Of a stretch of 64,000 nucleotides of DNA, positions 37,845-49,879 are shown piece after piece. The notes under the pieces were generated by a model, which had not been told where the DNA came from, did no database searches, and worked only from the letters and a program-made list of their open reading frames with translations. Within the stretch, counting starts at the first letter, position 1; each line of letters opens with the position of its first letter. Origin of the DNA: Crambe crambe. Lineage: Eukaryota; Porifera; Demospongiae; Poecilosclerida; Crambeidae. Location: assembly GCA_963924555.1 (NCBI GenBank), contig OZ004584.1, positions 5,021,001-5,085,000 on the forward strand. Direction: 5' to 3'. The translations under genes were made by a program, and so were the position numbers.

Positions 37845-39100
37845 TAGATCTGAAATGGTACATTTAAAAAATCATCACTGATTAAACTAGGGGTTGGCAA
37901 GTGAAGCATTTCATAACCCATGCCAAGCTTCACAGAGACTTGTTATGGAATTGATGCATAATTTTACAGGTTATGACATACTTGGTGTGCATTATTTTTG
38001 ATAATGACATACACAGTGACCATGTTTTGGCCTCTGATTCTGGGAAACCTACAGGACCCCAACTTGCACTTCATAGAGGGGACAACCTGACAAGATAAAA
38101 ATTACACATGCCAAAGCTTGAGCCACCAATTAAGATTATCAAGCCTGAAAACGAGGATCATGTGAAATATGTGTTGGAAGTGGTCGACAAACCAACCTTT
38201 ATTGACTACACTCTGGTGAGTCAGCCCCTGGCAATTGTAGTACTTATTGCCAATATTTCATCGCAAAAACTACATATTGACTTGCTCTCCTCAATAGACA
38301 CATATGTACTAGAGATGGAGCAAGATCACACACATATGTAAGCATGCACACAATTGAAAGGATAGTATTGCATGCACATTCATGTGTTTACAGTTAATCT
38401 AAATTGATGTTGAAGGTGTATTTTGGGAAGAGCAAATGTTACAGTCTTAATTAAGTTACATATACACATCCCATGTCATGAAGACAGGAAACATATATAG
38501 GTTCAGTGCATGTGGTCGAGACACGTACACACACATATGTATAATTAAATTATGGCAAGGGTACATGGAGGAGTAGTTGCTAGGAGGCAGTAATTAAACT
38601 AGCTAGCTAGTTACTGGAACGGTGGAATGAGTTGGTGGAATGAGTTACAGCTATTGGTCATGCTAGAAAATGTAACAGCCACATCATAATTTTCTCAAGT
38701 GTAATGCCACACACACACGCAGACATGCACACACACGCATGCATGCATGCACACACATGTATACATATAACAAGATACTGAGGTGTGTTCTCAACACAGG
38801 GCCACGTCCTGAGGTTGTGCATAAAGACTTTAGTTTGTACTATACTGCACGGTTCACCCCCAGTGTAACCTTGCCCATTCACTGACCTTCAAAAAGCTTT
38901 AATATCCCTGATCTGCTTCAGTGACTAAGTATAAAATATCCATTTTAAAAATTAATAGCTTTATAGGCATTATGATGGACCAAACATTTTGTACCCCACA
39001 CTATAGGCTTCACAACAGGCAGCAATTAAGCCTATTCTTTCCATTAGATTGCTTAGTGACACTGATATTTAACTGCACTCTATCATAAGCTAACTGAAAT
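37845..39100. other. Mostly non-coding; one possible exon and a CA-rich tract
   Basis: A plus-strand frame at 38109-38216 starts MPKLEPPIKIIKPENEDHVK and ends at a good 5' splice site (CTG|GTGAGT). I found no partner exon. CA/CATG dinucleotide-rich sequence lies at 38705-38765. Nothing else is identifiable. Confidence 0.35.
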
Positions 39101-39955
39101 TAGTCTCGCGTAGCCAGACCCAATTCTTTCCTTTTTCTTGGGGGCGGGGGAAAGAAAGGGTCTGGTCAACTCCCGTAGAGTGTTTTGTTCTGAGTGCACC
39201 CAAATTCCGGTGGGCGCTAATTGACCACCACTTAGTTAGCGGTAAGGCGCCGTGGTTACTATGAATCTCATTAAAGTCCACATGCATTTTATCATGGCTG
39301 CTGCTGCATCTTTAGTGAAGTGTTGCTTGTGCAAAAGTGACCTGAGTCCAGTTAATTTGAGGAAAAAAGGAAGAAATTGCATGGAATAACAAGAGCCAGG
39401 TAAGGAATGATGAATGATGTCATCACAGTTCAAGGCTGAGCTGAATGTGCTGTGTTTAGAGTTGTATCAAGTTGGTCTTAATGGAAACTGCAGACTGTGA
39501 TGCTTATTTGTGCCATGTCTGTAGTGGAGAGCTCAGCAGGCGAGCCAATCTGAGGGACAAACTAGAAGCAACAACAAATAGTATTGCTATAAAGATGCAA
39601 TGTCTCACTCTGAGTAGTAAAGCCAAAAAGAAAGCAGCCATCCCAAGCTAATGCTTCAATGGCTTTTGCTTCAATGCATGCAGTCCTATCTCCTGTGTCA
39701 GTGTAACTGAAGGAACATCAGGAGCAACAGAAGGATCAGCAGCCATGATAAAATGCAAAACAACCATGTGTGGACTTTAATGAGATTCATAGTAACCACG
39801 GCGGTTATCGCCTTACCGCTAACTAAGTGGTGGTCAATTCTGGAATTTGGGTGCACTCAGAACAAAACGCTCTACGCGTACGGGAGTTGACCAGACCCTT
39901 TCTTTCCCCCGCCCCCAAGAAAAAGGAAAGAATTGGGTCTGGCTACGCGAGACTA
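39101..39955. mobile_element. Element with about 200-bp inverted ends and a 9-bp target duplication (Mutator-like)
   Basis: The ends TAGTCTCGCGTAGCCAGACC and its reverse complement mark a terminal inverted repeat of roughly 200 bases with a few small indels. AACTGAAAT flanks it on both sides (39092-39100 and 39956-39964). Long inverted ends and a 9-bp duplication are the hallmark of Mutator-like elements. The interior has two protein-like pieces and no transposase. One is MAAAASLVKCCLCKSDLSP from about 39292, followed by a 5' splice site after a one-base frame change. The other is METADCDAYLCHVCSGELSR at 39481-39651. Paired CxxC motifs suggest a captured zinc-binding gene fragment, as in pack-MULEs. 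Confidence 0.8.
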
Positions 39956-40029
39956 AACTGAAATAGTATTCCACATAATAAACTACTACTGGTTCCTGGA
40001 AGAGTAGAATTAGCTATACATACACTTAC

Positions 40030-40082
40030 TAGCTTGAAATCTGATTGTTGGTAGAAAGATTGAACTTTGACCACCTGTTGTC
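40030..40082 (-). other. Candidate host exon on the left flank of the 15-kb element
   Basis: On the minus strand, a 3' splice site (TTTCTATTGTTAG) and a 5' splice site (GTAAGTG) bound 53 bases encoding DNRWSKFNLSTNNQISS. Removing the 15-kb element would place it directly after the phase-0 exon at 55391-55254. The next exon was not found. Confidence 0.35.
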
Positions 40083-40500
40083 CTAACAATAGAAATACAA
40101 ATTCCACGAACCAGGTGTTGAGTCTGTGCATAGATATACTAGACCATAGATATAAGAGGTTTACGGGATTGGAAACGGATCACGTGCTCTCGTTAGCAAC
40201 TACCTACACAGCTAGCTAGCCAATTCCTCTCAGTAACGTATCAACATGTAGGTCCGTACATGTTGATACATGTTGATATACGGACCTGATTCATGTTGTA
40301 GCGTACTTCAGTGCTGTTTCAGTGGAATCTCACTTTAATTCAACAGGTACACATGTGTCAGACATGTTGTTATACAAGTTGAGCCCATGTTATTTCCCAG
40401 AATTGTCATAAGAAAACTCATATGATGACATACAACCATATAGCTAGAACTCATACATACCAGGTAAGTTATTGCTATAATGTTTCAAAAGCTAAGGCTC

Positions 40501-41745
40501 TTAGTCACTGTCAGACTCCGAGTCTTCTCCAGCTCCATTGTGGTAATCATCTGACTCCTCTATTGTCATACCCTATAAATTATATGATAATTGTTAATGT
40601 TTGCAGTTCATGAATATCAAATGTACCGGAAGTGTACATACATGCTCCACATAATTTTCTTCCAGTAATTCTGCCCAGTCTTCTTCCGTGACACCAGAAG
40701 GATATTGGACAGTTACCCAGGCTTTGAAATTACTGTACAATTCTCTGGGTACAGTTGCACTAGCTGGATCAGCAGTAATGAACTTTCTCTTTTAGTATAA
40801 TTACAATTATTGTCATCATAATAATGATTAAAATGGACCTACCAGAAGAGCTACATTTCGCTGATATAAGTGAATTGTGACCGGATTCATGTCAGCCTTC
40901 ATACTATTCATAATCTTTGATGTTAATTCGCAAATGGACAGTCCCTTATAGTCTTCATACCCATTCTTTCCCAATAACTGAAAATATGTAATAACTTCTG
41001 TAGCTAGCTATTATACTATAGCATTGTACAACTCCATAGCTACCTTCCTTCTCTCTTCTGTCCTGAATGTGGTCACGAGTTTTCTTGCAAAAGCCACCCC
41101 TTTTTTGAATTTGATGGGCGATTTGTAATCACCAAGGGCATCAGTAACTGCTTGCTATATTGACTGCATGGTAGCTACAATTATACTCTGCATGCTTTAA
41201 TTACTTACTGCATACTGATGCTCTTTCAAACTCCTGAAGCGTGAGCGGCAGAAAAACCTCGTAATATTGGTATTAATATCAACCTGTTGTGTTATATAAA
41301 GTATTATCATGTAAGCCAGCTACATAGCTAACTGGCTTTAATCGATCATGAAATGAACTAAAAACCTTATATTCCTCAATATTTTCCTTTTCTTGCTTCT
41401 TCAGCAAGGTTAATATGTTCTTGCACAGTACATTTGTTTCTCGCTGCTGTTCGTATAACTTTTTCAGCTCTTTCTCTACATTCCTCATCCTCATATTTAA
41501 AATTGAGTCGGTTGCTGATAACTGAAAATTAATGACATATTGTAGTAGCCAAATTTGTTACATTCATGTCGATTTAATAGCTTAACTACCCGCATGGATG
41601 ATGATACAGAATTAGATCCTGATCCTGACACAGAATTAGATCCTGATCCTGATGCAGGTGTAGTAGATTTAGATGTAGTGGATTTAGATGTAGCAGAAGT
41701 AGATTCTGATATTGCAGATTTAGGTGCTGCAGACTTAAGTACCAT
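40501..41745 (-). CDS. Coiled-coil protein of unknown function, multi-exon
   Basis: From the ATG at 41745, a Ser/Thr/Lys-rich low-complexity start (MVLKSAAPKSAISESTSATS) ends at ATGCGG|GTAGTT. The next exon starts near 41521 and gives a coiled coil (VEKELKKLYEQQRETNVLCK). Further exons on the minus strand give VDINTNITRFFCRSRFRSLK (about 41277), DYKSPIKFKKGVAFARKLVT (about 41150), LLGKNGYEDYKGLSICELTS (about 40979), YSNFKAWVTVQYPSGVTEED (about 40760) and an acidic end, GAGEDSESDSD, then TAA at 40501. An upstream exon starting MDSTPLQLVGLGSK at 41915 is possible but does not join in phase. It lies inside the 15-kb element, divergent from the transposase, so it may be the accessory gene of that element. 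I do not recognise the family. Confidence 0.55.
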
Positions 41746-42115
41746 TGTAGAAGCTAGGGTTAGTTTTTTATGTAGAGGTTATAATTATACCTTAGATCCT
41801 GATGAATCCTTAGATCCTGATTTATATCCTGATGTAACCTTACATCCTGATGTAACCATAGATCCTGACGTAGCCTTGGATCCTAATCCTACAAGCTGGA
41901 GAGGGGTTGAATCCATTGGCTTGAATTTTTTTAAGGGTGGTGGTTTATAAGTGACCTGTAATAATAATTGGAAAGTTATTATAGCTAGAGCAGTTCAGCT
42001 ATACCTTGGGTGTCTTTGAGCTTTTTTTATTAGGAACTAAGCATAAATCCCAAACACATGGGACTGTATCTTTATCACATAGCTGTGGGAAGGAGATAAT
42101 TATATATATATATAT

Positions 42116-42812
42116 CAGAGAGTGCGGTAGCACTCTCTAAGTAGGGATGGCAGGTCAAAGTCCATAGGACAGTATAAACTAAAAACTCTTCTTTCTCTTC
42201 TACCCTTACTCTACAGGTTCTCAGAAGGCTACAGTGAATTATTATATCTACAAAGAAGAGAGGAGAATGTTCAAAAGCCAAAAATTCATTCGCCAACATA
42301 AGAAAAAAACGAGTTCTAAAATTGACTTTTCGTTCTTTTTCTTTATCAGAGAGTGCGGTAGCACTCTCTAAGTAAGTAGGGATGGCAGGTCAAAGTCCAT
42401 AGGACAGTATAAACTAAAAACTCTTCTTTCTCTTCTACCCTTACTCTACAGGTTCTCAGAAGGCTACAGTGAATTATTATATCTACAAAGAAGAGAGGAG
42501 AATGTTCAAAAGCCAAAAATTCATTCGCCAACATAAGAAAAAAACGAGTTCTAAAATTGACTTTTCGTTCTTTTTCTTTATCAGAGAGTGCGGTAGCACT
42601 CTCTAAGTAGGGATGGCAGGTCAAAGTCCATAGGACAGTATGAACTAAAAACTCTTCTTTCTCTTCTACCCTTACTCTACAGGTTCTCAGAAGGCTACAG
42701 TGAATTATTATATCTACAAAGAAGAGAGGAGAATGTTCAAAAGCCAAAAATTCATTCGCCAACATAAGAAAAAAACGAGTTCTAAAATTGACTTTTCGTT
42801 CTTTTTCTTTAT
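42116..42812. repeat. Three tandem copies of a 231-bp unit (block 1)
   Basis: Units begin at 42116, 42347 and 42582, each with the perfect hairpin AGAGAGTGCGGTAGCACTCT. They are nearly identical; the second has a 4-base GTAA insertion. Because 231 is divisible by three, the minus strand reads as a long repeated frame (FLAFEHSPLFFVDIIIHCSL) that is probably not a gene. Confidence 0.92.
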
Positions 42813-42825
42813 AATAATAATAATA

Positions 42826-44290
42826 AGATCGACGTACCGACTTACTGGCTATAGTCATCAAAATTCTGCTTTGGCCATCTGTTAGAGCGGCACCTAGAGG
42901 CTGATCTTTTGCTATTAGTTTTGACTAAGGCTCTACTTCACTATTCGATAGCACTCGGAACACAGCTGCTAATCTTTCTACGCCATTTTGAAGGGGGCGG
43001 GGCTTATGGGCGGAGCCACGTAAGCTTAAGTTTAGCTATAGCCAAGGTCTTCATTCATTATCTGATGATGTTCCAGTCACTCCTTGCTGAATTACAGTAC
43101 AGATGCTCATCCTATAGTAGCATTATAGCCAGTACTTGGCTGTAGTGTAGTCAGCTCACTTCACCATGCCGTGTACATGTCATTTACATTGCTGTTGCTG
43201 TAAAGTTTTATATCAACAAAACTTAAATAGCTAAACAAATTCTTCAACCAGAGACACTGCATGTACCTACAAAAGAGGTTTATGTAGAGCTGGCTTTGTA
43301 TAGTACTGTACTGTAGCCTCCCTCATTCAACTTCAAGCACTAAGAAAAAGGATAGAAACAAGTGAGCGTAAAAAATAAAAAGGTTAAGTAGGGATAGCCT
43401 AAAATCTAGCTGGGCTATCTATAATGTGCTGCAGCCTCGTATGAAAAAAATCTTCGCGATATTACCTCATAAAAGGGGTGGGGCAATTAATAGCAGTTCT
43501 CCTCATATAACACCTGCACAGGATGTGGCCATTTGATGGCATGCACTATTATGATCACTACACCAAATGCATAAACTCCCCATAGCTACTCCTCCCTCAA
43601 GCAAGACATACGTACCATCTCAATAATTATTTCAGTGATCACATATGTAACAATTAGCTAATGCTGTTCACTTTTTTAAATGTTCACTCCTTTCAGTACT
43701 CCATTACACTGCAGATGATCATCCTTCAAACTCTCCTCCCTGAACAGAATGAAATACTGATCATTAAATAAATTTAGTTCAATCAAGGAAGCCTTTAGTG
43801 TCTATCAATTTTCATAATCACAAAGAAAAAGAATGCAAACAAGTGAATGCAAAAAATTTCTTCGAAATAAAAATGTGAAGTAGGGATGCTATTATAACTG
43901 CAGCTTCATTATGAAAACCAAGTACTGCAGCATCGAAGCAGTATGGCCCAAAAATCTAGCTGGAATATGTATTATAACTGCATGCAAGAGAGTGAACTTA
44001 GTGAAGTGACCCTTACCCATCATCAAGTACAAGATACTATTCCTACTTCACTCCCATGATCAAGGGCCAAGGGAGTGAAGTAGGAATAGTATCTCGTACT
44101 TGATGATGGGTAAGGGTCACTTCACTAAGTTCACTCTCTTGCATGCAGTTATAATACATATTCCAGCTAGATTTTTGGGCCATACTGCTTCGATGCTGCA
44201 GTACTTGGTTTTCATAATGAAGCTGCAGTTATAATAGCATCCCTACTTCACATTTTTATTTCGAAGAAATTTTTTGCATTCACTTGTAAT
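42826..44290. repeat. 1.47-kb composite repeat, copy 1
   Basis: The unit starts AGATCGACGTACCGACTTAC and contains GGGGGCGGGGCTTATGGGCG. It ends in a long palindrome (43841-44285). A 78-residue plus-strand frame recurs in every copy, but it has no recognisable domain and follows the repeat, so I do not call it a gene. Confidence 0.92.
43841..44285. repeat. Near-perfect palindrome, about 215-bp arms
   Basis: Arms meet around a 15-base spacer centred at 44063 (CTCCC / GGGAG boundaries). The outer ends are AAGTGAATGCAAAAAATTTC and its complement. It would extrude as a cruciform or fold as a single RNA hairpin. It forms the 3' third of composite copy 1. Confidence 0.92.
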
Positions 44291-44296
44291 AATAAT

Positions 44297-44988
44297 CAGA
44301 GAGTGCGCTAGCACTCTCTAAGTAGGGATGGCGGGTCAAAGGTCATAAGACTGCATGAACTAAAAACTCTTCTTTCTCTTCTACCCTTGCTCTACAGGTT
44401 CTCAGAAGGCTACAGTGAATTATTACATCTACAAAGAAGAGAGGAGAATGTTCCAAAACCAAAAATTCATTCGCTAACATAAGAAAAAAACGATGTCTAA
44501 AATTGACTTTTGTTCTTTTTCTTTATCAGAGAGTGCGGTAGCACTCTCTAAGTAGGGATGGCAGGTCAAAGTCCATAGGACAGTATAAACTAAAAACTCT
44601 TCTTTCTCTTCTACCCTTACTCTACAGGTTCTCAGAAGGCTACAGTGAATTATTATATCTACAAAGAAGAGAGGAGAATGTTCAAAAGCCAAAAATTCAT
44701 TCGCCAACATAAGAAAAAAACGAGTTCTAAAATTGACTTTTCGTTCTTTTTCTTTATCAGAGAGTGCGGTAGCACTCTCTAAGTAGGGATGGCAGGTCAA
44801 AGTCCATAGGACAGTATAAACAAAAAACTCTTCTTTCTCTTCTACCCTTACTCTACAGGTTCTCAGAAGGCTACAGTGAATTATTATATCTACAAAGAAG
44901 AGAGGAGAATGTTCAAAAGCCAAAAATTCATTCGCCAACATAAGAAAAAAACGAGTTCTAAAATTGACTTTTCGTTCTTTTTCTTTAT
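44297..44988. repeat. Three tandem copies of the 231-bp unit (block 2)
   Basis: Units start at 44297, 44527 and 44758. The first is more diverged (AGTGCGCTAGCACT hairpin variant); the other two nearly match block 1. The block again sits directly before a composite copy, so 231-bp triplet plus 1.47-kb unit was duplicated together. Confidence 0.92.
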
Positions 44989-45013
44989 AATAATAAGGAT
45001 AATAATAATAATA

Positions 45014-46480
45014 AGATCGACGTACCGACTTACTGGCTATAGTCATCAAAATTCTGCTTTGGCCATCTGTTAGAGCGGCACCTAGAGGCTGATCTTTTGC
45101 TATTAGTTTTGACTAAGGCTCTACTTCACTATTCGATAGCACTCGGAACACAGCTGCTAATCTTTCTACGCCATTTTGAAGGGGGCGGGGCTTATGGGCG
45201 GAGCCACGTAAGCTTAAGTTTAGCTATAGCCAAGGTCTTCATTCATTATCTGATGATGTTCCAGTCACTCCTTGCTGAATCACAGTACAGATGCTCATCT
45301 TATAGTAGCATTATAGCCAGTACTTGGCTGTAGTGTAGTCAGCTCACTTCACCATGCCTGTACATGTCATTTACATTGCTGTTGCTGTAAAGTTTTATAT
45401 CAACAAAACTTAAATAGCTAAACAAATTCTTCAACCAGAGACACTGTATGTACCTACAAAAGAGGTTTATGTAGAGCTGGCTTTGTATAGTACTGTACTG
45501 TAGCCTCCCTCATTCAACTTCAAGCACTAAGAAAAAGGATAGAAACAAGTGAGCGTAAAAAATTTCTTCAAATAAAAAGGTTAAGTAGGGATAGCCTAAA
45601 ATCTAGCTGGGCTATCTATAATGTGCTGCAGCCTCGTATGAAAAAAATCTTCGCGATATTACCTCATAAAAGGGGTGGGGCAATTAATAGCAGTTCTCCT
45701 CATATAACACCTGCACAGGATGTGGCCATTTGATGGCATCCACTATTATGATCACTACACCAAATGCATAAACTCCCCATACTCCTCCCTCAAGCAAGAC
45801 ATACGTACCATCTCAATAATTATTTCAGTGATCACATATGTAACAATTAGCTAATGCTGTTCACTTTTTAAAATGTTCACTCCTTTCAGTACTCCATTAC
45901 ACTGCAGATGATCATCCTTCAAACTCTCCTCCCTGAACAGAATGAAATACTGATCATTAAATAAATTTAGTTCAATCAAGGAAGCCTTTAGTGTCTATCA
46001 ATTTTCATAATCACAAAGAAAAAGAATGCAAACAAGTGAATGCAAAAAATTTCTTCGAAATAAAAATGTGAAGTAGGGATGCTATTATAACTGCAGCTTC
46101 ATTATGAAAACCAAGTACTGCAGCATCGAAGCAGTATGGCCCAAAAATCTAGCTGGAATATGTATTATAACTGCATGCAAGAGAGTGAACTTAGTGAAGT
46201 GACCCTTACCCATCATCAATTACAAGATACTATTCCTACTTCACTCCCATGATCAAGGGCCAAGGGAGTGAAGTAGGAATAGTATCTCGTACTTGATGAT
46301 GGGTAAGGGTCACTTCACTAAGTTCACTCTCTTGCATGCAGTTATAATACATATTCCAGCTAGATTTTTGGGCCATACTGCTTCGATGCTGCAGTACTTG
46401 GTTTTCATAATGAAGCTGCAGTTATAATAGCATCCCTACTTCACATTTTTATTTCGAAGAAATTTTTTGCATTCACTTGT
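45014..46480. repeat. 1.47-kb composite repeat, copy 2
   Basis: Almost identical to copy 1 throughout, including the terminal palindrome (46034-46478, centre 46256). Differences are scattered single bases and short indels. Confidence 0.92.
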
Positions 46481-46500
46481 AATAATAATAATAATGTATA

Positions 46501-47476
46501 AGATCGACGTACCGACTTACTGGCTATAGTCATCAAAATTCTGCTTTGGCCATCTGTTAGAGCGGCACCTAGAGGCTGATCTTTTGCTATTAGTTTTGAC
46601 TAAGGCTCTACTTCACTATTCGATAGCACTCGGAACACAGCTGCTAATCTTTCTACGCCATTTTGAAGGGGGCGGGGCTTATGGGCGGAGCCACGTAAGC
46701 TTAAGTTTAGCTATAGCCAAGGTCTTCATTCATTATCTGATGGTGTTCCAGTCACTCCTTGCTGAATTACAGTACAGATGCTCATCCTATAGTAGCATTA
46801 TAGCCAGTACTTTGCTGTAGTGTAGTCAGCTCACTTCACCATGCCGTGTACATGTCATTTACATTGCTGTTGCTGTAAAGTTTTATATCAACAAAACTTA
46901 AATAGCTAAACAAATTCTTCAACCAGAGACACTGTATGTACCTACAAAAGAGGTTTATGTAGAGCTGGCTTTGAATAGTACTGTACTGTAGCCTCCCTCA
47001 TTCAACTTCAAGCACTAAGAAAAAGGATAGAAACAAGTGAGCGTAAAAAATTTCTTCGAAATAAAAATGTGAAGTAGGGATGCTATTATAACTGCAGCTT
47101 CATTATGAAAATCAAGTACTGCAGCATCGAAGCAGTATGGCCCAAAAATCTAGCTGGAATATGTATTATAACTGCATGCAAGAGAGTGAATTTAGTGAAG
47201 TGACCCTTACCCATCATCAAGTACAAGATACTATTCCTACTTCACTCCCATGATCAAGGGCCAAGGGAGTGAAGTAGGAATAGTATCTCGTACTTGATGA
47301 TGGGTAAGGGTCACTTCACTAAATTCACTCTCTTGCATGCAGTTATAATACATATTCCAGCTAGATTTTTGGGCCATACTGCTTCGATGCTGCAGTACTT
47401 GATTTTCATAATGAAGCTGCAGTTATAATAGCATCCCTACTTCACATTTTTATTTCGAAGAAATTTTTTACGCTCA
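46501..47476. repeat. Composite repeat, copy 3 (internal deletion)
   Basis: Starts like the others but lacks about 490 bases between the CAAGTGAGCG region and the palindrome. The palindrome is at 47038-47476 (centre 47257), and its ends now read GTGAGCGTAAAAAA rather than GTGAATGCAAAAAA. The junction thus fuses the outer end of one palindrome type to the body of the other. Confidence 0.9.
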
Positions 47477-47508
47477 TAATAATAATAATAATAAGGATAA
47501 TAAATATA

Positions 47509-48155
47509 AGATCGACGTACCGGCTTACTGGCTATAGTCATCAAAATTCTGCTTTGGCCATCTGTTAGAGCGGCACCTAGAGGCTGATCTTTTGCTATTA
47601 GTTTTGACTAAGGCTCTACTTCACTATTCGAGCACTCGGAACACTAGCCAATCTTTCGACGCCATTTTGAAGCGCACGTCGGTAGGGGGCGGGGCTTATG
47701 GGCGGAGCCACGTAAGCTTCTCAGTTAAATCGTTTAGGTTGCTGAATTACAGTACAGATGCTCATCTTATAGTAGTATTATAGCCAGTACTTGGCTGTAG
47801 TGTCTCAGTTGAAGTGACGGTCACTACTGCCATTCAATTCTTTACATACACAAACTTACATTCAACTTCAAGCAATAAGAAAAAAAGATGGAAACAAGTG
47901 AGCGTAAAAAATTTCTTCTAAATAAAAAGGTTAAGTAGGGATAGCCTAAAATCTAGCTGGGCTATAATAATGTACTGCAGCCTCGTATGAAAACAATCCC
48001 TACTTTTATAACTGCCATAGCTAGCTATAGGTAGTGGATGTAAATGTAGGGATTGTTTTCATACGAGGCTGCAGTACATTATTATAGCCCAGCTAGATTT
48101 TAGGCTATCCCTACTTAACCTTTTTATTTAGAAGAAATTTTTTACGCTCACTTGT
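47509..48155. repeat. Composite repeat, copy 4 (short, different palindrome)
   Basis: The 5' part is a diverged version of the unit with an added GCACGTCGGTA. The 3' part is a complete 260-base palindrome of a second type (47894-48155, centre about 48024), of which only a left half survives in copies 1, 2 and 5. Confidence 0.9.
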
Positions 48156-48186
48156 AATAATAATAATAAGGATAATAATAATAATA

Positions 48187-49641
48187 AGATCGACGTACCG
48201 ACTTACTGGCTATAGTCATCAAAATTCTGCTTTGGCCATCTGTTAGAGCGGCACCTAGAGGCTGATCTTTTGCTATTAGTTTTGACTAAGGCTCTACTTC
48301 ACTATTCGATAGCACTCGGAACACAGCTGCTAATCTTTCTACGCCATTTTGAAGGGGGCGGGGCTTATGGGCGGAGCCACGTAAGCTTAAGTTTAGCTAT
48401 AGCCAAGGTCTTCATTCATTATCTGATGATGTTCCAGTCACTCCTTGCTGAATTACAGTACAGATGCTCATCCTATAGTAGCATTATAGCCAGTACTTGG
48501 CTGTAGTGTAGTCAGCTCACTTCACCATGCCGTGTACATGTCATTTACATTGCTGTTGCTGTAAAGTTTTATATCAACAAAACTTAAATAGCTAAACAAA
48601 TTCTTCAACCAGAGACACTGTATGTACCTACAAAAGAGGTTTATGTAGAGCTGGCTTTGTATAGTACTGTACTGTAGCCTCCCTCATTCAACTTCAAGCA
48701 CTAAGAAAAAGGATAGAAACAAGTGAGCGTAAAAAATAAAAAGGTTAAGTAGGGATAGCCTAAAATCTAGCTGGGCTATCTATAATGTGCTGCAGCCTCG
48801 TATGAAAAAAATCTTCGCGATATTACCTCATAAAAGGGGTGGGGCAATTAATAGCAGTTCTCCTCATATAACACCTGCACAGGATGTGGCCATTTGATGG
48901 CATCCACTATTATGATCACTACACCAAATGCATAAACTCCCCATACTCCTCCCTCAAGCAAGACATACGTACCATCTCAATAATTATTTCAGTGATCACA
49001 TATGTAACAATTAGCTAATGCTGTTCACTTTTTAAAATGTTCACTCCTTTCAGTACTCCATTACACTGCAGATGATCATCCTTCAAACTCTCCTCCCTGA
49101 ACAGAATGAAATACTGATCATTAAATAAATTTAGTTCAATCAAGGAAGCCTTTAGTGTCTATCAATTTTCATAATCACAAAGAAAAAGAATGCAAACAAG
49201 TGAATGCAAAAAATTTCTTCGAAATAAAAATGTGAAGTAGGGATGCTATTATAACTGCAGCTTCATTATGAAAACCAAGTACTGCAGCATCGAAGCAGTA
49301 TGGCCCAAAAATCTAGCTGGAATATGTATTATAACTGCATGCAAGAGAGTGAACTTAGTGAAGTGACCCTTACCCATCATCAATTACAAGATACTATTCC
49401 TACTTCACTCCCATGATCAAGGGCCAAGGGAGTGAAGTAGGAATAGTATCTCGTACTTGATGATGGGTAAGGGTCACTTCACTAAGTTCACTCTCTTGCA
49501 TGCAGTTATAATACATATTCCAGCTAGATTTTTGGGCCATACTGCTTCGATGCTGCAGTACTTGGTTTTCATAATGAAGCTGCAGTTATAATAGCATCCC
49601 TACTTCACATTTTTATTTCGAAGAAATTTTTTGCATTCACT

Positions 49642-49644
<3 letters not shown>
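48187..49644. repeat. 1.47-kb composite repeat, copy 5
   Basis: Near-identical to copies 1 and 2, with the palindrome at 49197-49643 (centre 49420). It ends in a TA microsatellite (49645-49672) just before the transposase gene. Confidence 0.92.
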
Positions 49645-49676
<32 letters not shown>

Positions 49677-49879
49677 CTATGATGCTCTCAACAAACTTTG
49701 TGATTGATATTGGTGAAGTCAGCAAGTGCTTTTTCATGAACTTGTACATTCTGCTTGCGCAGTTCAGTGAAAATATCTTCCACAGTGCATCTGGAAGGAA
49801 CTGCCACAGTATTCCATTCTTCATTCTCTTCGTCCACACAAATCCTGCGATAAACTCTCACTGATTCCCCCTGGAGATC

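Noticed and set aside
39943-40131. Minus-strand frame MHRLNTWFVEFVFLLLG, resembling a signal peptide
   Set aside because: Its ATG lies at the element end, and the hydrophobic part reads as a polypyrimidine tract and 3' splice site; I prefer the exon reading at 40030-40082.
41555-41950. Asp/Pro-rich plus-strand frame (LDPDPD repeats)
   Set aside because: It is the complement of the Ser-rich low-complexity exon of the minus-strand gene; the minus reading has splice sites and continues into a coiled coil.
42346-42861. 171-residue minus-strand frame with 77-residue repeats (and its twin at 44474-45049)
   Set aside because: The frame is produced by a 231-bp tandem repeat whose length is a multiple of three; no domain, start context or splice signal supports a protein.
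42909-43145. 78-residue plus-strand frame recurring in the composite repeats
   Set aside because: It copies with the repeat, carries no motif, and degrades in copy 4 without any sign of coding constraint.
42116-49644. CRISPR-like array suggested by regular repeats
   Set aside because: Repeat units are 231 bp and 1.47 kb without short spacers, and the setting is an animal genome.
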